DNA of 64,000 nucleotides from Sphingobium cupriresistens. Lineage in GTDB: Bacteria; Pseudomonadota; Alphaproteobacteria; Sphingomonadales; Sphingomonadaceae. This document shows positions 24,219-33,535 of this stretch, one piece after another. Location of the stretch: NCBI RefSeq assembly GCF_004152865.1, contig NZ_SEOO01000013.1, forward strand, positions 1-64,000, in the 5' to 3' direction. The stretch's first letter is position 1; each line of letters starts with the position of its first letter. The translations under genes were made by a program, and so were the position numbers. The notes below the pieces were generated by a model. That model saw only the letters and a program-made list of their open reading frames with translations, had not been told where the DNA came from and searched no databases.

Positions 24219-25418
24219 TTGCACAAGCATCCTAGCGCGCTGGGGGTAGCGACCACCCTCAAACCGGCAGCCCCGGTAACGCTGATTCGCCCCGCAGCCG
24301 CTGCTAGGGCCGCCCGTTTCTTCGTTGAGAAGTTTCCGGGGCGCTCGCTCTATGCGGTCAAGGCGAACCCGTCACCCGATCTGATCCGCACGCTGTTCGC
24401 TAACGGAGTCACGCATTTCGACGTGGCCTCGATCGCCGAAGTGCGTCTGGTCGCCGAGACGCTGACGGGCGAAGAGGGTGTCAAACTCTGCTTCATGCAC
24501 CCCGTCAAGGCCGAAGAAGCGATCGCGGAAGCCTATCATCGCTACGGCGTGCGCACCTTCTCGCTCGACACGATCGACGAGCTGGAAAAGATCATGCGCG
24601 CCTGCGACGATGCGACCGATCTGGAGCTGTGCGTGCGCCTGCGCGTGTCGTCCGAACATTCCGAACTCTCCCTCGCGTCGAAGTTCGGCGCGGAACTGGG
24701 CGAAACCCGCGAACTGCTGATGGCCACGCGCCAGGCCGCCGATGCTTTGGGCATCTGCTTCCATGTCGGCAGCCAGGCGATGAGCCCGCAGGCCTATAGC
24801 GATGCGATCGAGCGTGTCCGCGCCGCGATCGTCGATGCGGCGGTCACGGTCGACATCATCGATGTCGGCGGCGGCTTCCCGTCCATCTATCCGGGCATGG
24901 AGCCGGTCGCGCTCGAAAATTATTTCGAAGCGATCCATCGCGGTTTCGAAAGCCTGCCGGTCAGCTATTCGTCGGAATTGTGGTGCGAACCCGGCCGCGC
25001 GCTGTCGGCGGAATATAGCTCGATCATCGTCCGGGTCGAACGCCGTCGCGGCACTGAACTCTACATCACCGACGGCGCCTATGGCGCGCTGTTCGATGCC
25101 GCGCATATCGGCTGGCGCTTCCCCGTCGCTCTGTTGCGGGAAGACGAGAGCGAGGAGGAACTGACCGCCTTCTCCTTCTACGGCCCGACCTGCGACGACA
25201 TGGACCATATGGTCGGCCCGTTCATGCTCCCGGCGGACGTGACTGTGGGCGATTATATCGAAATCGGGATGCTCGGCGCCTATGGCGCGGCGATGCGGAC
25301 CGGCTTCAACGGCTTCACGTCGGAAGCCACGATCGAAGTCGAGGACGAACCGATGGCCAGCCTCTACACCGAAGTCGTGCCGGTCCGCCGTCGCGCAAAC
25401 GTCATCAAGCTGGGCTAA
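24219..25418 (+). CDS. Ornithine (or lysine/ornithine) decarboxylase, fold III
   Basis: A 399-residue PLP decarboxylase making putrescine from ornithine. PLP-binding Lys48 is in LYAVKANPSPDL, the glycine loop is DVGGGFPSIYPG, and WCEPGRALSAE is followed by the catalytic Cys in FYGPTCDDMDHM. Start is TTG at 24219, five bases after GGAGGTCCC, which is itself complementary to an upstream leader segment. Specificity for ornithine against lysine cannot be settled from motifs alone. Supplies the diamine for the two carboxyspermidine enzymes upstream. Confidence 0.92.
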   Translation: MHKHPSALGVATTLKPAAPVTLIRPAAAARAARFFVEKFPGRSLYAVKANPSPDLIRTLFANGVTHFDVASIAEVRLVAETLTGEEGVKLCFMHPVKAEEAIAEAYHRYGVRTFSLDTIDELEKIMRACDDATDLELCVRLRVSSEHSELSLASKFGAELGETRELLMATRQAADALGICFHVGSQAMSPQAYSDAIERVRAAIVDAAVTVDIIDVGGGFPSIYPGMEPVALENYFEAIHRGFESLPVSYSSELWCEPGRALSAEYSSIIVRVERRRGTELYITDGAYGALFDAAHIGWRFPVALLREDESEEELTAFSFYGPTCDDMDHMVGPFMLPADVTVGDYIEIGMLGAYGAAMRTGFNGFTSEATIEVEDEPMASLYTEVVPVRRRANVIKLG

Positions 25419-25487
25419 ACCGACTCCGGTTCCCCCGGAGAGGATGCCTGTTCCCGGCCAACCACGAGCAGGGACGCAAAAAACTGC

Positions 25488-25525
25488 CAATCCCTCGCCG
25501 CTCCCCCCCTCGCGGCGAGGGATTG
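25488..25525. terminator. Hairpin terminator between convergent genes
   Basis: A perfect 14-bp stem, CAATCCCTCGCCGC (25488-25501) with GCGGCGAGGGATTG (25512-25525), and a 10-base C-rich loop. It sits between the stop of ornithine decarboxylase (25418) and the convergent RNA methyltransferase stop (25528). A short A-run precedes it and T-rich bases follow, so it could serve both strands. Confidence 0.7.
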
Positions 25526-25527
25526 TC

Positions 25528-26745
25528 TTATCTGCGGAAGATGCCGACCAGCTCGACATGGGTCGTCCAGCGGAACTGGCCCACTGGCTTGACACTATCG
25601 AGCCGATAGCCGGCCGCCGTCAGATGCGCCGCATCGCGCGCGAAGCTTGCCGGATTGCAGGACACATAGGCGATGACCGCCACGGCCGACGCCGCCAGTT
25701 GCAACACCTGCTCGCGCGCGCCCGCCCGCGGCGGATCCAGGATCACCGCGGCAAAGCGGTTCAACTCTTCGGGGGTCAGCGGCCGCCGGAAAAGGTCGCG
25801 ATGATCTGCCGCCAACCGTCGTTGCGCCCGCCCGGCCGCGAGCTTGAGCGAAAGGATCGCATCCCGCGCGCCCTCGCCGGCATAGACCGGACGCCCGTCG
25901 CCCAGCGCCAGCGCAAAGGTGCCAAGGCCGGCGAACAGATCGGCGATCGCCCCCGTCTCCGGCAGCGCATCGCGCACCGCGCCGACCAGCGCCGCCTCGC
26001 CATCAGGCGTCGCCTGGAGGAAGGCGAAGGGCGGAAAACCCACCGGCACGCCGCCGAAGCTGATCGTCGCCGCCTCCGGCTCCCATCGCGTCTGCGCGCC
26101 GTCGCCCTCATCGATGGTCAGCCGCGCCAGCCCATGCGCCCGCGCAAAGTCGCCCAGCGCCTCGTCCGCCGCCAGCCCCTCGACCTTTACCCCCTCCAGC
26201 AACAGGTCGACGCCCTGGTCGATCAGAGACATCTTAACATGCGCGGCGCGCTTGTCGGGCAGGATCGTCGCCAGCAGCCCCCGCAGCGGCGCCACCAACG
26301 CAAATAGCCGTGGATCGAGCACCGCGCACATTTCCAGGTCGATCAGCCGGTGGCTGCCCTCCTCGGCAAAGCCGATGGTGAGGCGCTTCCCCGCCCGCGC
26401 AGCGCGCAACGCCGCCCGTCGCCGGGTCATCGGTGGGGAGATATGGGGCGGCAGCACCGTGGCAGGCGCCACGCCCTGCCCCGCCAGCGCGCCAGTCACC
26501 CGCCCCGTCACGAACGCGGCATAGCTCGCCTCGTCCAGTTGCTGGATCTGGCAACCGCCACAGGCCGGGAAATGGGTGCAGGCCGGATCGACATGATGCG
26601 GCCCGGCGATGACCAAGCCGCCGGGGCCGATCCGGTCGCCCGGCGCGGTCAGCGGGACATGGCGGCCGTCGGCCGTGATGCCGTCGCCCTTGGCGGCGAT
26701 GCGGATGATGATGCCGGAATCGGTTGCGTTGTCGGTGTCGGTCAC
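25528..26745 (-). CDS. RNA m5U methyltransferase (RumA/TrmA family)
   Basis: A 405-residue class I methyltransferase that makes 5-methyluridine in rRNA or tRNA. The N-terminal region has iron-sulfur cysteines in CTHFPACGGCQI, as in RlmD. The SAM-binding loop is DLFAGLGTFALAL, the catalytic nucleophile is in YVSCNPASFARD, and DPPRAGAREQ is present. An N-terminal TRAM domain is short or reduced. Its start overlaps the nnr stop by four bases; it is the last gene of the seven-gene minus-strand run. Confidence 0.92.
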   Translation of the reverse strand: MTDTDNATDSGIIIRIAAKGDGITADGRHVPLTAPGDRIGPGGLVIAGPHHVDPACTHFPACGGCQIQQLDEASYAAFVTGRVTGALAGQGVAPATVLPPHISPPMTRRRAALRAARAGKRLTIGFAEEGSHRLIDLEMCAVLDPRLFALVAPLRGLLATILPDKRAAHVKMSLIDQGVDLLLEGVKVEGLAADEALGDFARAHGLARLTIDEGDGAQTRWEPEAATISFGGVPVGFPPFAFLQATPDGEAALVGAVRDALPETGAIADLFAGLGTFALALGDGRPVYAGEGARDAILSLKLAAGRAQRRLAADHRDLFRRPLTPEELNRFAAVILDPPRAGAREQVLQLAASAVAVIAYVSCNPASFARDAAHLTAAGYRLDSVKPVGQFRWTTHVELVGIFRR

Positions 26746-28133
26746 AATCGCGCGGCGATAGCCGCTGGTAGGCTCTCAAGCAAATCATCCGCGACAAAGG
26801 CCGGCCCGGCCCGCCGCGCCGCCTCGCCATGCAACCACACCGCCTCGCACGCCGCGCGAAAGGGATCGCCCGTCGCCGCCAGCCGCCCGGCGCACAGCCC
26901 GGCCAGCACGTCGCCGGTCCCCGCTGTCGACAGCCAGGGCGAAGCGCCCGTCGCTACCGCCGCTCGCCCGTCCGGCGCGGCGACCACGCTGTCCGCGCCT
27001 TTATACACCACGACCGCATCCGATTGTCGTGCCGCGACCAGCGCCCGATCGATCTTGCTGCCGGGCAAGTCCCCGAACAGCCGCTGAAATTCGCCCTCAT
27101 GCGGCGTCAGGATCGCGCCCGCAGGAATGGCGCGCGCGCCCTCTTCGCCCAGCAAGGTCAGCGCATCCGCGTCCAGCACCAGGGCATGACCAGCGTCCAT
27201 CGCTGCCGCCAGCCGCGCCCGGCCATCGGCGTCCCGCCCCAGCCCCGGCCCGACCAGCACGACGTCGATCCGTTCGTCCGCCAGCGCCTCGCCGATCCCC
27301 TCGGGCGCTTCGATCCGGCGATTGACGACGGCGTGCGGGCCGACGATCGGTCGATCGACAGCAAAGCGCCGCACCGACCCCGCCCCGGAATGGGCCGCCG
27401 CGATGCTCGCCAGCAGGCTTGCGCCCGGCATCGCGCCACCGACCACCGCCACCAGGCCGCGCGTATATTTATGCGCGTCGGCCGCCGGCGTCGAAAGGAT
27501 GGGCGCGCCCAACCGATGCACCGCGCTCGACACCGCTATGCCGATGTCCGCCAGCACCAATCGCCCGCTACGCCCCGCCGCCGGTTGCAACAGATGCGCA
27601 GGTTTGTAGGCGCCCAACGCGATGCAGGTGCCGAAACGTGGCACGGCGGACAGCATCGCACCACTATCGCTATCGACCCCGCTCGGCACATCGACCGCAT
27701 GGCTGATCGCCGCCGCCCCGGCCAGCACGCACAGCCGCGCCGCCACGGCGTCATCCAACCCGCGCGTCAGCCCGGTGCCGAACAGCGCATCGACCAGTTG
27801 CGTCGCCGGCGCCGCGCGCATCATATCCTCGATCGGCCCGCCCCATGCCGCCCGCGCCCGCTGGCCCGATAGGGTCCGGCTCGCGCCCAAAGCCGCTACG
27901 CGCACCGGCACCCCGCGGTCACGCAATATCCGCGCGATGACATAGCCGTCGCCGCCATTATTGCCCGGCCCGCAGAGTATCAGCGCATCCCGCTTATGCC
28001 CGGCGCGCCAGATGATCTCCGCCGCCGCCGCGCCCGCCGTCTCCATCAGCGCATAGTCATCGACGCCCGCATCGAAAGCCGCCTGCTCCGCCGCGCGCAT
28101 CTCCGCCGCCGTCAGGATCGGCCCGCCGGTCAT
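26742..28133 (-). CDS. nnr: Bifunctional NAD(P)H-hydrate epimerase/dehydratase
   Basis: A 463-residue fusion that repairs damaged NADH and NADPH. The N-terminal YjeF epimerase domain (about 1-210) has CGPGNNGGDGYVIAR and VDVPSGVDSDSG. The C-terminal ribokinase-like dehydratase (about 220-463) has LTPHEGEFQRLFG, VYKGADSVVAAPDG and the STAGTGDVLAGL anion hole. The start overlaps the stop of the lipoprotein gene (ATGA), and the stop overlaps the next gene. Confidence 0.95.
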   Translation of the reverse strand: MTGGPILTAAEMRAAEQAAFDAGVDDYALMETAGAAAAEIIWRAGHKRDALILCGPGNNGGDGYVIARILRDRGVPVRVAALGASRTLSGQRARAAWGGPIEDMMRAAPATQLVDALFGTGLTRGLDDAVAARLCVLAGAAAISHAVDVPSGVDSDSGAMLSAVPRFGTCIALGAYKPAHLLQPAAGRSGRLVLADIGIAVSSAVHRLGAPILSTPAADAHKYTRGLVAVVGGAMPGASLLASIAAAHSGAGSVRRFAVDRPIVGPHAVVNRRIEAPEGIGEALADERIDVVLVGPGLGRDADGRARLAAAMDAGHALVLDADALTLLGEEGARAIPAGAILTPHEGEFQRLFGDLPGSKIDRALVAARQSDAVVVYKGADSVVAAPDGRAAVATGASPWLSTAGTGDVLAGLCAGRLAATGDPFRAACEAVWLHGEAARRAGPAFVADDLLESLPAAIAARL

Positions 28134-28507
28134 CGCCCGGAACCGGCCATCCGCGCCGGCAGCCGATAGCGATCGTCGCCCGCGACCACCTCGATCCGCT
28201 TGTCATCCAATATGCTGAGCGTCGCCGCCTCCGCGCCATCGGCCGCCTCCAGCCCGCGTCCGTCCGCCAGCACGCGAAAGCGCCGGAAACCGCCATCGGG
28301 ATGCCGCAGCGTCAACATGTCCCCGGCCTGCTCGACCAGGCAGTCGCGCGCCCATTCGCCCGCCCCCGCCAGCGCGCAATCCGCCTTGCCGTCATCGACC
28401 TGCGCGACGTCCACCGCCGCGGCGGAATTATCGCGTGAAGACCCCGCCTCGCCCCCACAACCTGTCAACAGCAGCAGCGCCGCCAGCCCCATTGCGACCC
28501 GAATCAT
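28130..28507 (-). CDS. Small hypothetical lipoprotein
   Basis: About 125 residues. The signal peptide MIRVAMGLAALLLLTGC ends in a clear lipobox (LLTG-C), so the mature protein starts at a lipidated Cys near residue 17. Two further cysteines (DCALAG and DCLVEQ) may form a disulfide. The C-terminal half has short beta-like repeats (LTLRHPDGGFRRFRVL). No known domain recognised. The start at 28507 is fixed by an ATGA overlap with the upstream gene. Confidence 0.8.
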   Translation of the reverse strand: MIRVAMGLAALLLLTGCGGEAGSSRDNSAAAVDVAQVDDGKADCALAGAGEWARDCLVEQAGDMLTLRHPDGGFRRFRVLADGRGLEAADGAEAATLSILDDKRIEVVAGDDRYRLPARMAGSGR

Positions 28508-29220
28508 GCCAACCGGCTCCTGCATTCCAGCACCACCGGCCCCAATATCGCCGCGAACCGCGCTTGCCCCTCGGCATCACCGACCAGATCCTGCCGCATC
28601 TCCACGCCCAGATAGGGGATGCCATTGGCTTCGGCATGGCGGTTCATCGTCGCATTGAGCAATGTCCCGGCATAGGGCAACTGGTCGCCGACCATCAGCC
28701 CCGCCGCCTCCAGCAGCGGAATGGCGATCCGCGCTGCGCGATCGTCCCGGTTATACAGCACCCCGATATCCCATGGCCGCTGCTGCCCCGGATCGCTCGC
28801 CAATTGCGGCGTGAAACTATGGACCGACAGGATGAAGGGCGACGTCATGCCTTCCAGCAGCGTCGCCACCCGATGATGATAGGGATGGTGGAAGCGCATC
28901 ATGCGCGCAGCCAGATCCGCGTCGCGGTTACCGGGGATCGCATGGCCATCGCTCATCACCGGCAGCAAGCCGGCTGCATCTTCCTCCCGATTGAGGTCGA
29001 TCACAAGCCGCGACACGCCGCCCAATATCGCGGTCGCACCTAATTGCCCGGCCAGCAGCCGGCTGACTTCCGCCACGCCAATGTCGATCGCGATATGCTG
29101 GCGCAGCAACGCCGGGTCGATGCCCAGGTCGATATCGTCCGGCACATGCGCGGACGCATGATCCCCCACGATCAGCAGGTCCAGTCCGCCGCCGCCAATC
29201 TGTGTATAGGCTTCGCTCAT
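28504..29220 (-). CDS. N-formylglutamate amidohydrolase family protein
   Basis: A 238-residue member of the FGase family, zinc hydrolases that release formate from N-formylglutamate in one histidine degradation route. Visible blocks are VGDHASAHVPDDI, SRLVIDLNREED, FHHPYHHRV, and SVHSFTPQL. It is not beside hut genes, so it may act on another acylated amino acid. Start at 29220 is set by the ATGA overlap with the ispE stop; the open frame to 29253 lies inside ispE. Confidence 0.85.
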   Translation of the reverse strand: MSEAYTQIGGGGLDLLIVGDHASAHVPDDIDLGIDPALLRQHIAIDIGVAEVSRLLAGQLGATAILGGVSRLVIDLNREEDAAGLLPVMSDGHAIPGNRDADLAARMMRFHHPYHHRVATLLEGMTSPFILSVHSFTPQLASDPGQQRPWDIGVLYNRDDRAARIAIPLLEAAGLMVGDQLPYAGTLLNATMNRHAEANGIPYLGVEMRQDLVGDAEGQARFAAILGPVVLECRSRLA

Positions 29221-30077
29221 GCGCTCCTGATCCGCGTTTCCATCACCCACCAACCGGGATTGGCCCGCCGCACCGCCTGCGCCGCCGCCGCCAGGGCGCG
29301 ATCGCTGCGAAACAGCGCGAAACAGGTCGCGCCCGATCCCGACATGCGCGCCAGCAGCACATCCTCCTGCGCCGCCAGCATCGCCAGCACATCGCCGATC
29401 ACCGGCGCGATCGCCAGCGCAGCCGCCTCTAAATCATTACGCCCCATAGCGCACAACACGCCCAGGCTGGAACCATCCAACGGCCCGCGATCCACCCGGT
29501 CCCATCCTGCGAAAACCTGCGCAGTCGACACGCCGACGCCGGGATTGACCAGCAGCATCGAACATGCGTCCAGCCCATCGACGGCATGGCGCGCCTGCCT
29601 TTCGCCGCGCCCCATAACCATTTGCGTCACGCTGGGCACACAGGCCGGCACATCGGATCCCAGGTCCAATGCCAGCCCCATCAACTCCCCGTCATCGATC
29701 CGCACAATCCACAGCCGCGCCAGCAACCGCAGCGCCGCCGCCGCATCCGCCGATCCGCCGCCGATGCCGGACGCCACCGGCAGATTTTTCGTCAGCCGTA
29801 TCGCCGCCCCGCGCTGCTCGCCCAGATACGCCTGCAACGCGCGCGCCGCCCGCACCACCAGATTGTCCGGACCCGCGTCCAGCGTCGCCCCGAACGGCCC
29901 GTCGATCGTCAGGTGGATCGCGCCATCGTCGCTCGCCCATCCCTGCAAGCGATCGCCATCCTCCGCGAAAACGAACAGGCTCTCCAAAGCATGATAGCCA
30001 TCTTCGCGGCGCGCCCGCACATGCAGCGCGACATTGACCTTGGCGTAGGCGATCTCGGTGACAGGCGTCGTCAACAT
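29217..30077 (-). CDS. ispE: 4-diphosphocytidyl-2-C-methylerythritol kinase
   Basis: About 286 residues, a GHMP kinase of the MEP isoprenoid pathway. The N-terminal AYAKVNVALHVRARREDGYH and the ATP loop PVASGIGGGSADAAAALR are present, with the C-terminal ARMSGSGATCFALF. An in-frame ATG at 30110 overlaps the TPR gene by 14 bases and could also be the start; the shorter form better matches the family N-terminus. Sits between the TPR gene and the FGase gene. Confidence 0.93.
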   Translation of the reverse strand: MLTTPVTEIAYAKVNVALHVRARREDGYHALESLFVFAEDGDRLQGWASDDGAIHLTIDGPFGATLDAGPDNLVVRAARALQAYLGEQRGAAIRLTKNLPVASGIGGGSADAAAALRLLARLWIVRIDDGELMGLALDLGSDVPACVPSVTQMVMGRGERQARHAVDGLDACSMLLVNPGVGVSTAQVFAGWDRVDRGPLDGSSLGVLCAMGRNDLEAAALAIAPVIGDVLAMLAAQEDVLLARMSGSGATCFALFRSDRALAAAAQAVRRANPGWWVMETRIRSA

Positions 30078-30096
30078 GTCCACGTCCAGCCCAGCG

Positions 30097-31731
30097 TCAG
30101 GGTGCGGCATATTCGGGCATCATCCCCATCTTGCGCTTCGCCGCCAGCCGCGCTGCCACATCGCCCTCGGCAAAGACCGACGCCGCCGCCCAGGCGTAGC
30201 GCGCTTCATAGCGCCGCCCCGCGACCCATAGCGCGTCGCCCAGATGCTCGTTGATCGTGCTGTCGGTCGGCGCCGCCGCTGCCGCCCGCTCCAATACCGG
30301 CACCGCCGCATCGACATCGCCCGTCACGAACTGCGCCCAGCCCAGCGAGTCGGTGATCGATGCGTCCTGCGGCTTGAGCGCGCTCGCCTTTTTGAGCAAT
30401 TCCAGCGCCGCCTCGACATTCTGCCGCCGCTCGATCTGCGCATAGCCCAGATAGTTGAGGATCACCGGCTCATTGGGCGCGATCTTCGCGGCCCGCTCCA
30501 GCACCGCCCGCGCCTCGTCCCATCTTTTGCCCTGTTCCAGCGCGCTGCCCTCGAACAGCAGCAACGTCCAGGGCAATTGATCGTCCGCATATCCCGCCTG
30601 CGCCGCCCGGAACGCCGCCGCCGCGCCATCGAAATCGTCGCGTTGCGCCAGTAGTCGCCCTAGCCGCACCTGCCGCTCCGCCTCCGCGCCCGGCTCGGCC
30701 GCCTGCGCGCGGGCCAGCGCGAGCGCGCGGTCCATGTCGCCCGCCGCCGCCAGCGCGTCGATCAGTTCGGCCTGCGCGAGCGCGCCATACCAGCCATTGG
30801 CCGGGACTTTCTCCGCCTCCGCGACGCCGCCCGCCGCATGGCCCTGCGCCGTCAGCAGCCGGGCCGCGACGATATGGATTTCCGGGCCGGTGGGATCGGC
30901 GAACGTGGCGATCCGCGCCAATCGAAGCCCCAATGCAGAACTGCCGGAATCGGACGACACATCAGCCGCCAGCCGAGCGAGCAGCCGGGCAAAGCCCTGC
31001 GCCGGGGTCGTCGCCGCGCCGGCCGCCTTCAATCCCTTGCCCTTGGCGATATCGGCGCGCGCCTGCGCGAAACTGGCGCTGCCGACCGGCAACAGCGTCA
31101 ACGCCTCCGCCTTGGCGCCGCGCGCCGCAAATTGCCCGGCAAAGGCCAGCCGCAACGCCGCGCCATCGCCGCTGCGCACCGCCAGCGCCCGCCGCGTCGC
31201 GGGCGCCGCCGTCGTCAGGTCGCTCCGCGCCAGCGCCTGTAGCGCCGTATGTTCATCGGCATAGCGCAACCCCAGCGCCGCGAAACGATCCTTGCCATCG
31301 ATCACCGGCGGCGCATATCGCCCCTCGCCCAGCGATATCCAACTGCGGATAATGGGCGTCAGGAACGCGAAATTGCCTTCCTCCAGCATCCGGTCGGTCA
31401 ATGTCCGCGCGCCGACCCAATTTTTTGCCGACAGCGCCTCGCCGATCAGCAGGAGCGTGCCGTCGCGTGGCAACAATCCTGCCGCGTCCAGCAGCGCGGC
31501 CGACTGCCGCGCCAGCAGCCGGTCCCCGCTTTCCAGCGCCTGCACATAGGATCGCCGGGCAATCTCGATCCGCGCCGGGTCCTGCTTCAGCGCCTCGCGA
31601 TAGCTGGCGACCGCCAGCCCCAGCGCCCCATCCCCGTCCGCCATCCGCGCCCGCGCATAGGCGTGGAGCGCGCCGTCAGGATCGACCGACGCCCCCGCCA
31701 TGGTCGGAACCACCGCCGGGGTCGTCAGCAT
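30097..31731 (-). CDS. TPR-repeat periplasmic protein
   Basis: About 544 residues. A short signal-like N-terminus (LTTPAVVPTMAGA) is followed by repeated helical TPR units, clearest in ALHAYARARMADGDGALGLA and LNYLGYAQIERRQNVEAALE, then DSLGWAQFVTGDVDAA and NEHLGDALWVAGRRYEA. Such proteins act as scaffolds. The start is uncertain: the nearest ATG is 31731, but the preceding Lys-Arg would improve the signal peptide and the only better-placed ribosome site (GGAGG) points to ATT at 31767 or TTG at 31737. The frame up to 31944 overlaps the ETF-QO gene and is rejected. Confidence 0.85.
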   Translation of the reverse strand: MLTTPAVVPTMAGASVDPDGALHAYARARMADGDGALGLAVASYREALKQDPARIEIARRSYVQALESGDRLLARQSAALLDAAGLLPRDGTLLLIGEALSAKNWVGARTLTDRMLEEGNFAFLTPIIRSWISLGEGRYAPPVIDGKDRFAALGLRYADEHTALQALARSDLTTAAPATRRALAVRSGDGAALRLAFAGQFAARGAKAEALTLLPVGSASFAQARADIAKGKGLKAAGAATTPAQGFARLLARLAADVSSDSGSSALGLRLARIATFADPTGPEIHIVAARLLTAQGHAAGGVAEAEKVPANGWYGALAQAELIDALAAAGDMDRALALARAQAAEPGAEAERQVRLGRLLAQRDDFDGAAAAFRAAQAGYADDQLPWTLLLFEGSALEQGKRWDEARAVLERAAKIAPNEPVILNYLGYAQIERRQNVEAALELLKKASALKPQDASITDSLGWAQFVTGDVDAAVPVLERAAAAAPTDSTINEHLGDALWVAGRRYEARYAWAAASVFAEGDVAARLAAKRKMGMMPEYAAP

Positions 31732-31750
31732 CAGCAACAGGGTCAGGCGC

Positions 31751-33403
31751 TTACATGTTCGGATAATTCGGTCCTCCGCCGCCTTCGGGTACGACCCAGT
31801 TGATATTCTGGGTCGGGTCCTTGATGTCGCACGTCTTGCAATGGACGCAATTCTGCGCGTTGATCTGGAACCGGGGATTGCCCTCTTCCTGACCAACCAC
31901 TTCATAGACGCCCGCCGGACAGTAACGCTGCGCCGGCTCGTCATAAAGGGGCAGATTGTAGCTGATCGGGATCGCCGGATCTTTGAGCTGCAAATGGACC
32001 GGCTGGTCCTCCTCGTGATTGGTGTTCGACAGGAACACCGACGACAGCCGGTCGAAGCTCACCACGCCATCGGGCTTGGGGTAGGCGATCTTAGCGCAGC
32101 TATCCTTGGGCCAGATCTTCTCATTGTCGGCCTTGTGCTTCATCGTGAAGGGTAGGCCGATCTTGAGCGTGCGCATCCACATGTCGATGCCCGCCAGGAG
32201 TGTGCCGATCGTCCCGCCGAACTTGGACAGCAAAGGCTCGGCATTCTTGACCAGCTTCAACTCGTCCGCGATCCAGCTCGACCGCAGGCGCAACTCATAA
32301 TCGTCCAGCACGTCGCGGGCGCGCTCATTCTGGATCGCCTCGAACGCCGCCTCGGCCGCCAGCATCCCCGACTTCATCGCGGTATGGGTGCCCTTGATCC
32401 GGGGCACGTTCACGAACCCGGCCGAACAGCCGATCAGCGCGCCGCCGGGGAAGACCAGCCTGGGGATCGACTGCCAGCCGCCCTCGTTGATCGCGCGCGC
32501 GCCATAGGACACGCGGCGCCCGCCTTCCAGGAACTTGCGGATTTCCGGGTGCTGCTTCCAGCGCTGGAACTCCTCGAACGGATAGAGATGCGGGTTGCGA
32601 TAGCCCAGCCCGACGACGAAGCCCAGGGCGACTTGGCCATTGGCCTGATGATAGAGGAAGCCGCCGCCATAGGCATCGGTCAATGGCCATCCCTGCGAAT
32701 GGATAACCAACCCCGGCTTATGCATCGCGGGATCGATGTCCCACAATTCCTTCATGCCCAGGCCATAGACCTGCGGCTCGCTGTCGGCGTCCAGCGCGAA
32801 CTGGCGTTTCAAAATCTTGGTCAGGTGGCCGCGCGCGCCTTCGGCGAAGAAGGTGTATTTCGCGTGCAGTTCCAGGCCCGGCTGATAATCGCCCTTATGC
32901 TCGCCTTCGCGGTCGACGCCCATGTCGCCGGTGGCGACGCCCTTCACGCTGCCATCCTCATTATAGAGGATTTCGGCCGCCGCGAATCCGGGGAAGATTT
33001 CCACGCCCAGCGCTTCGGCCTGTTCGCCCAGCCAGCGGCACAAATTGCCCAGCGATCCGGTGTAGGTGCCCTTATTGTGCATCCAGCCGGGCGTCATGAT
33101 GTGCGGCATGGCGATCTTGCCGGTCTTGGTCAGGAACCAGTGCTGGTTGTCCGTCACCGGCACATCGGCCAGCGAACAGCCCTGCGTCCGCCAGTCGGGC
33201 AGCAGTTCGTCCAGCGCCTTGGGATCTATCACCGCGCCGGACAGGATATGGGCGCCGATTTCCGACCCCTTTTCCAATACGCACACCGCCAGTTCCTGGC
33301 CCGAATCATTCGCCAATTGCTTCAACCGGATGGCCGCCGACAGACCGGCCGGCCCTCCACCGACGATCACGACGTCATAGGGCATCGAATCCCGTTCGCT
33401 CAT
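31751..33403 (-). CDS. etfD: Electron transfer flavoprotein-ubiquinone oxidoreductase
   Basis: A 550-residue peripheral membrane enzyme passing electrons from ETF to ubiquinone during fatty acid and amino acid oxidation. The FAD motif [14 protein letters not shown] is at the N-terminus. The C-terminal ferredoxin-like part has CPAGVYEVV and [17 protein letters not shown] for the 4Fe-4S cluster. GGAGGG four bases before the ATG supports 33403. Leads the minus-strand operon and is divergent from the UDG-fold gene. Confidence 0.95.
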   Translation of the reverse strand: MSERDSMPYDVVIVGGGPAGLSAAIRLKQLANDSGQELAVCVLEKGSEIGAHILSGAVIDPKALDELLPDWRTQGCSLADVPVTDNQHWFLTKTGKIAMPHIMTPGWMHNKGTYTGSLGNLCRWLGEQAEALGVEIFPGFAAAEILYNEDGSVKGVATGDMGVDREGEHKGDYQPGLELHAKYTFFAEGARGHLTKILKRQFALDADSEPQVYGLGMKELWDIDPAMHKPGLVIHSQGWPLTDAYGGGFLYHQANGQVALGFVVGLGYRNPHLYPFEEFQRWKQHPEIRKFLEGGRRVSYGARAINEGGWQSIPRLVFPGGALIGCSAGFVNVPRIKGTHTAMKSGMLAAEAAFEAIQNERARDVLDDYELRLRSSWIADELKLVKNAEPLLSKFGGTIGTLLAGIDMWMRTLKIGLPFTMKHKADNEKIWPKDSCAKIAYPKPDGVVSFDRLSSVFLSNTNHEEDQPVHLQLKDPAIPISYNLPLYDEPAQRYCPAGVYEVVGQEEGNPRFQINAQNCVHCKTCDIKDPTQNINWVVPEGGGGPNYPNM

Positions 33404-33535
33404 TCATCCCTCCATTGGGGCGATCGGCGGGCTGCACCCCGTCCTCTCCAATCGCCGCATTAGTCCAACACTTTACCAGTCAAGGCGATGAAGCACCTTG
33501 ACCCCCTCGTCAACCTCTGGCCCTAACTGTTCGCG

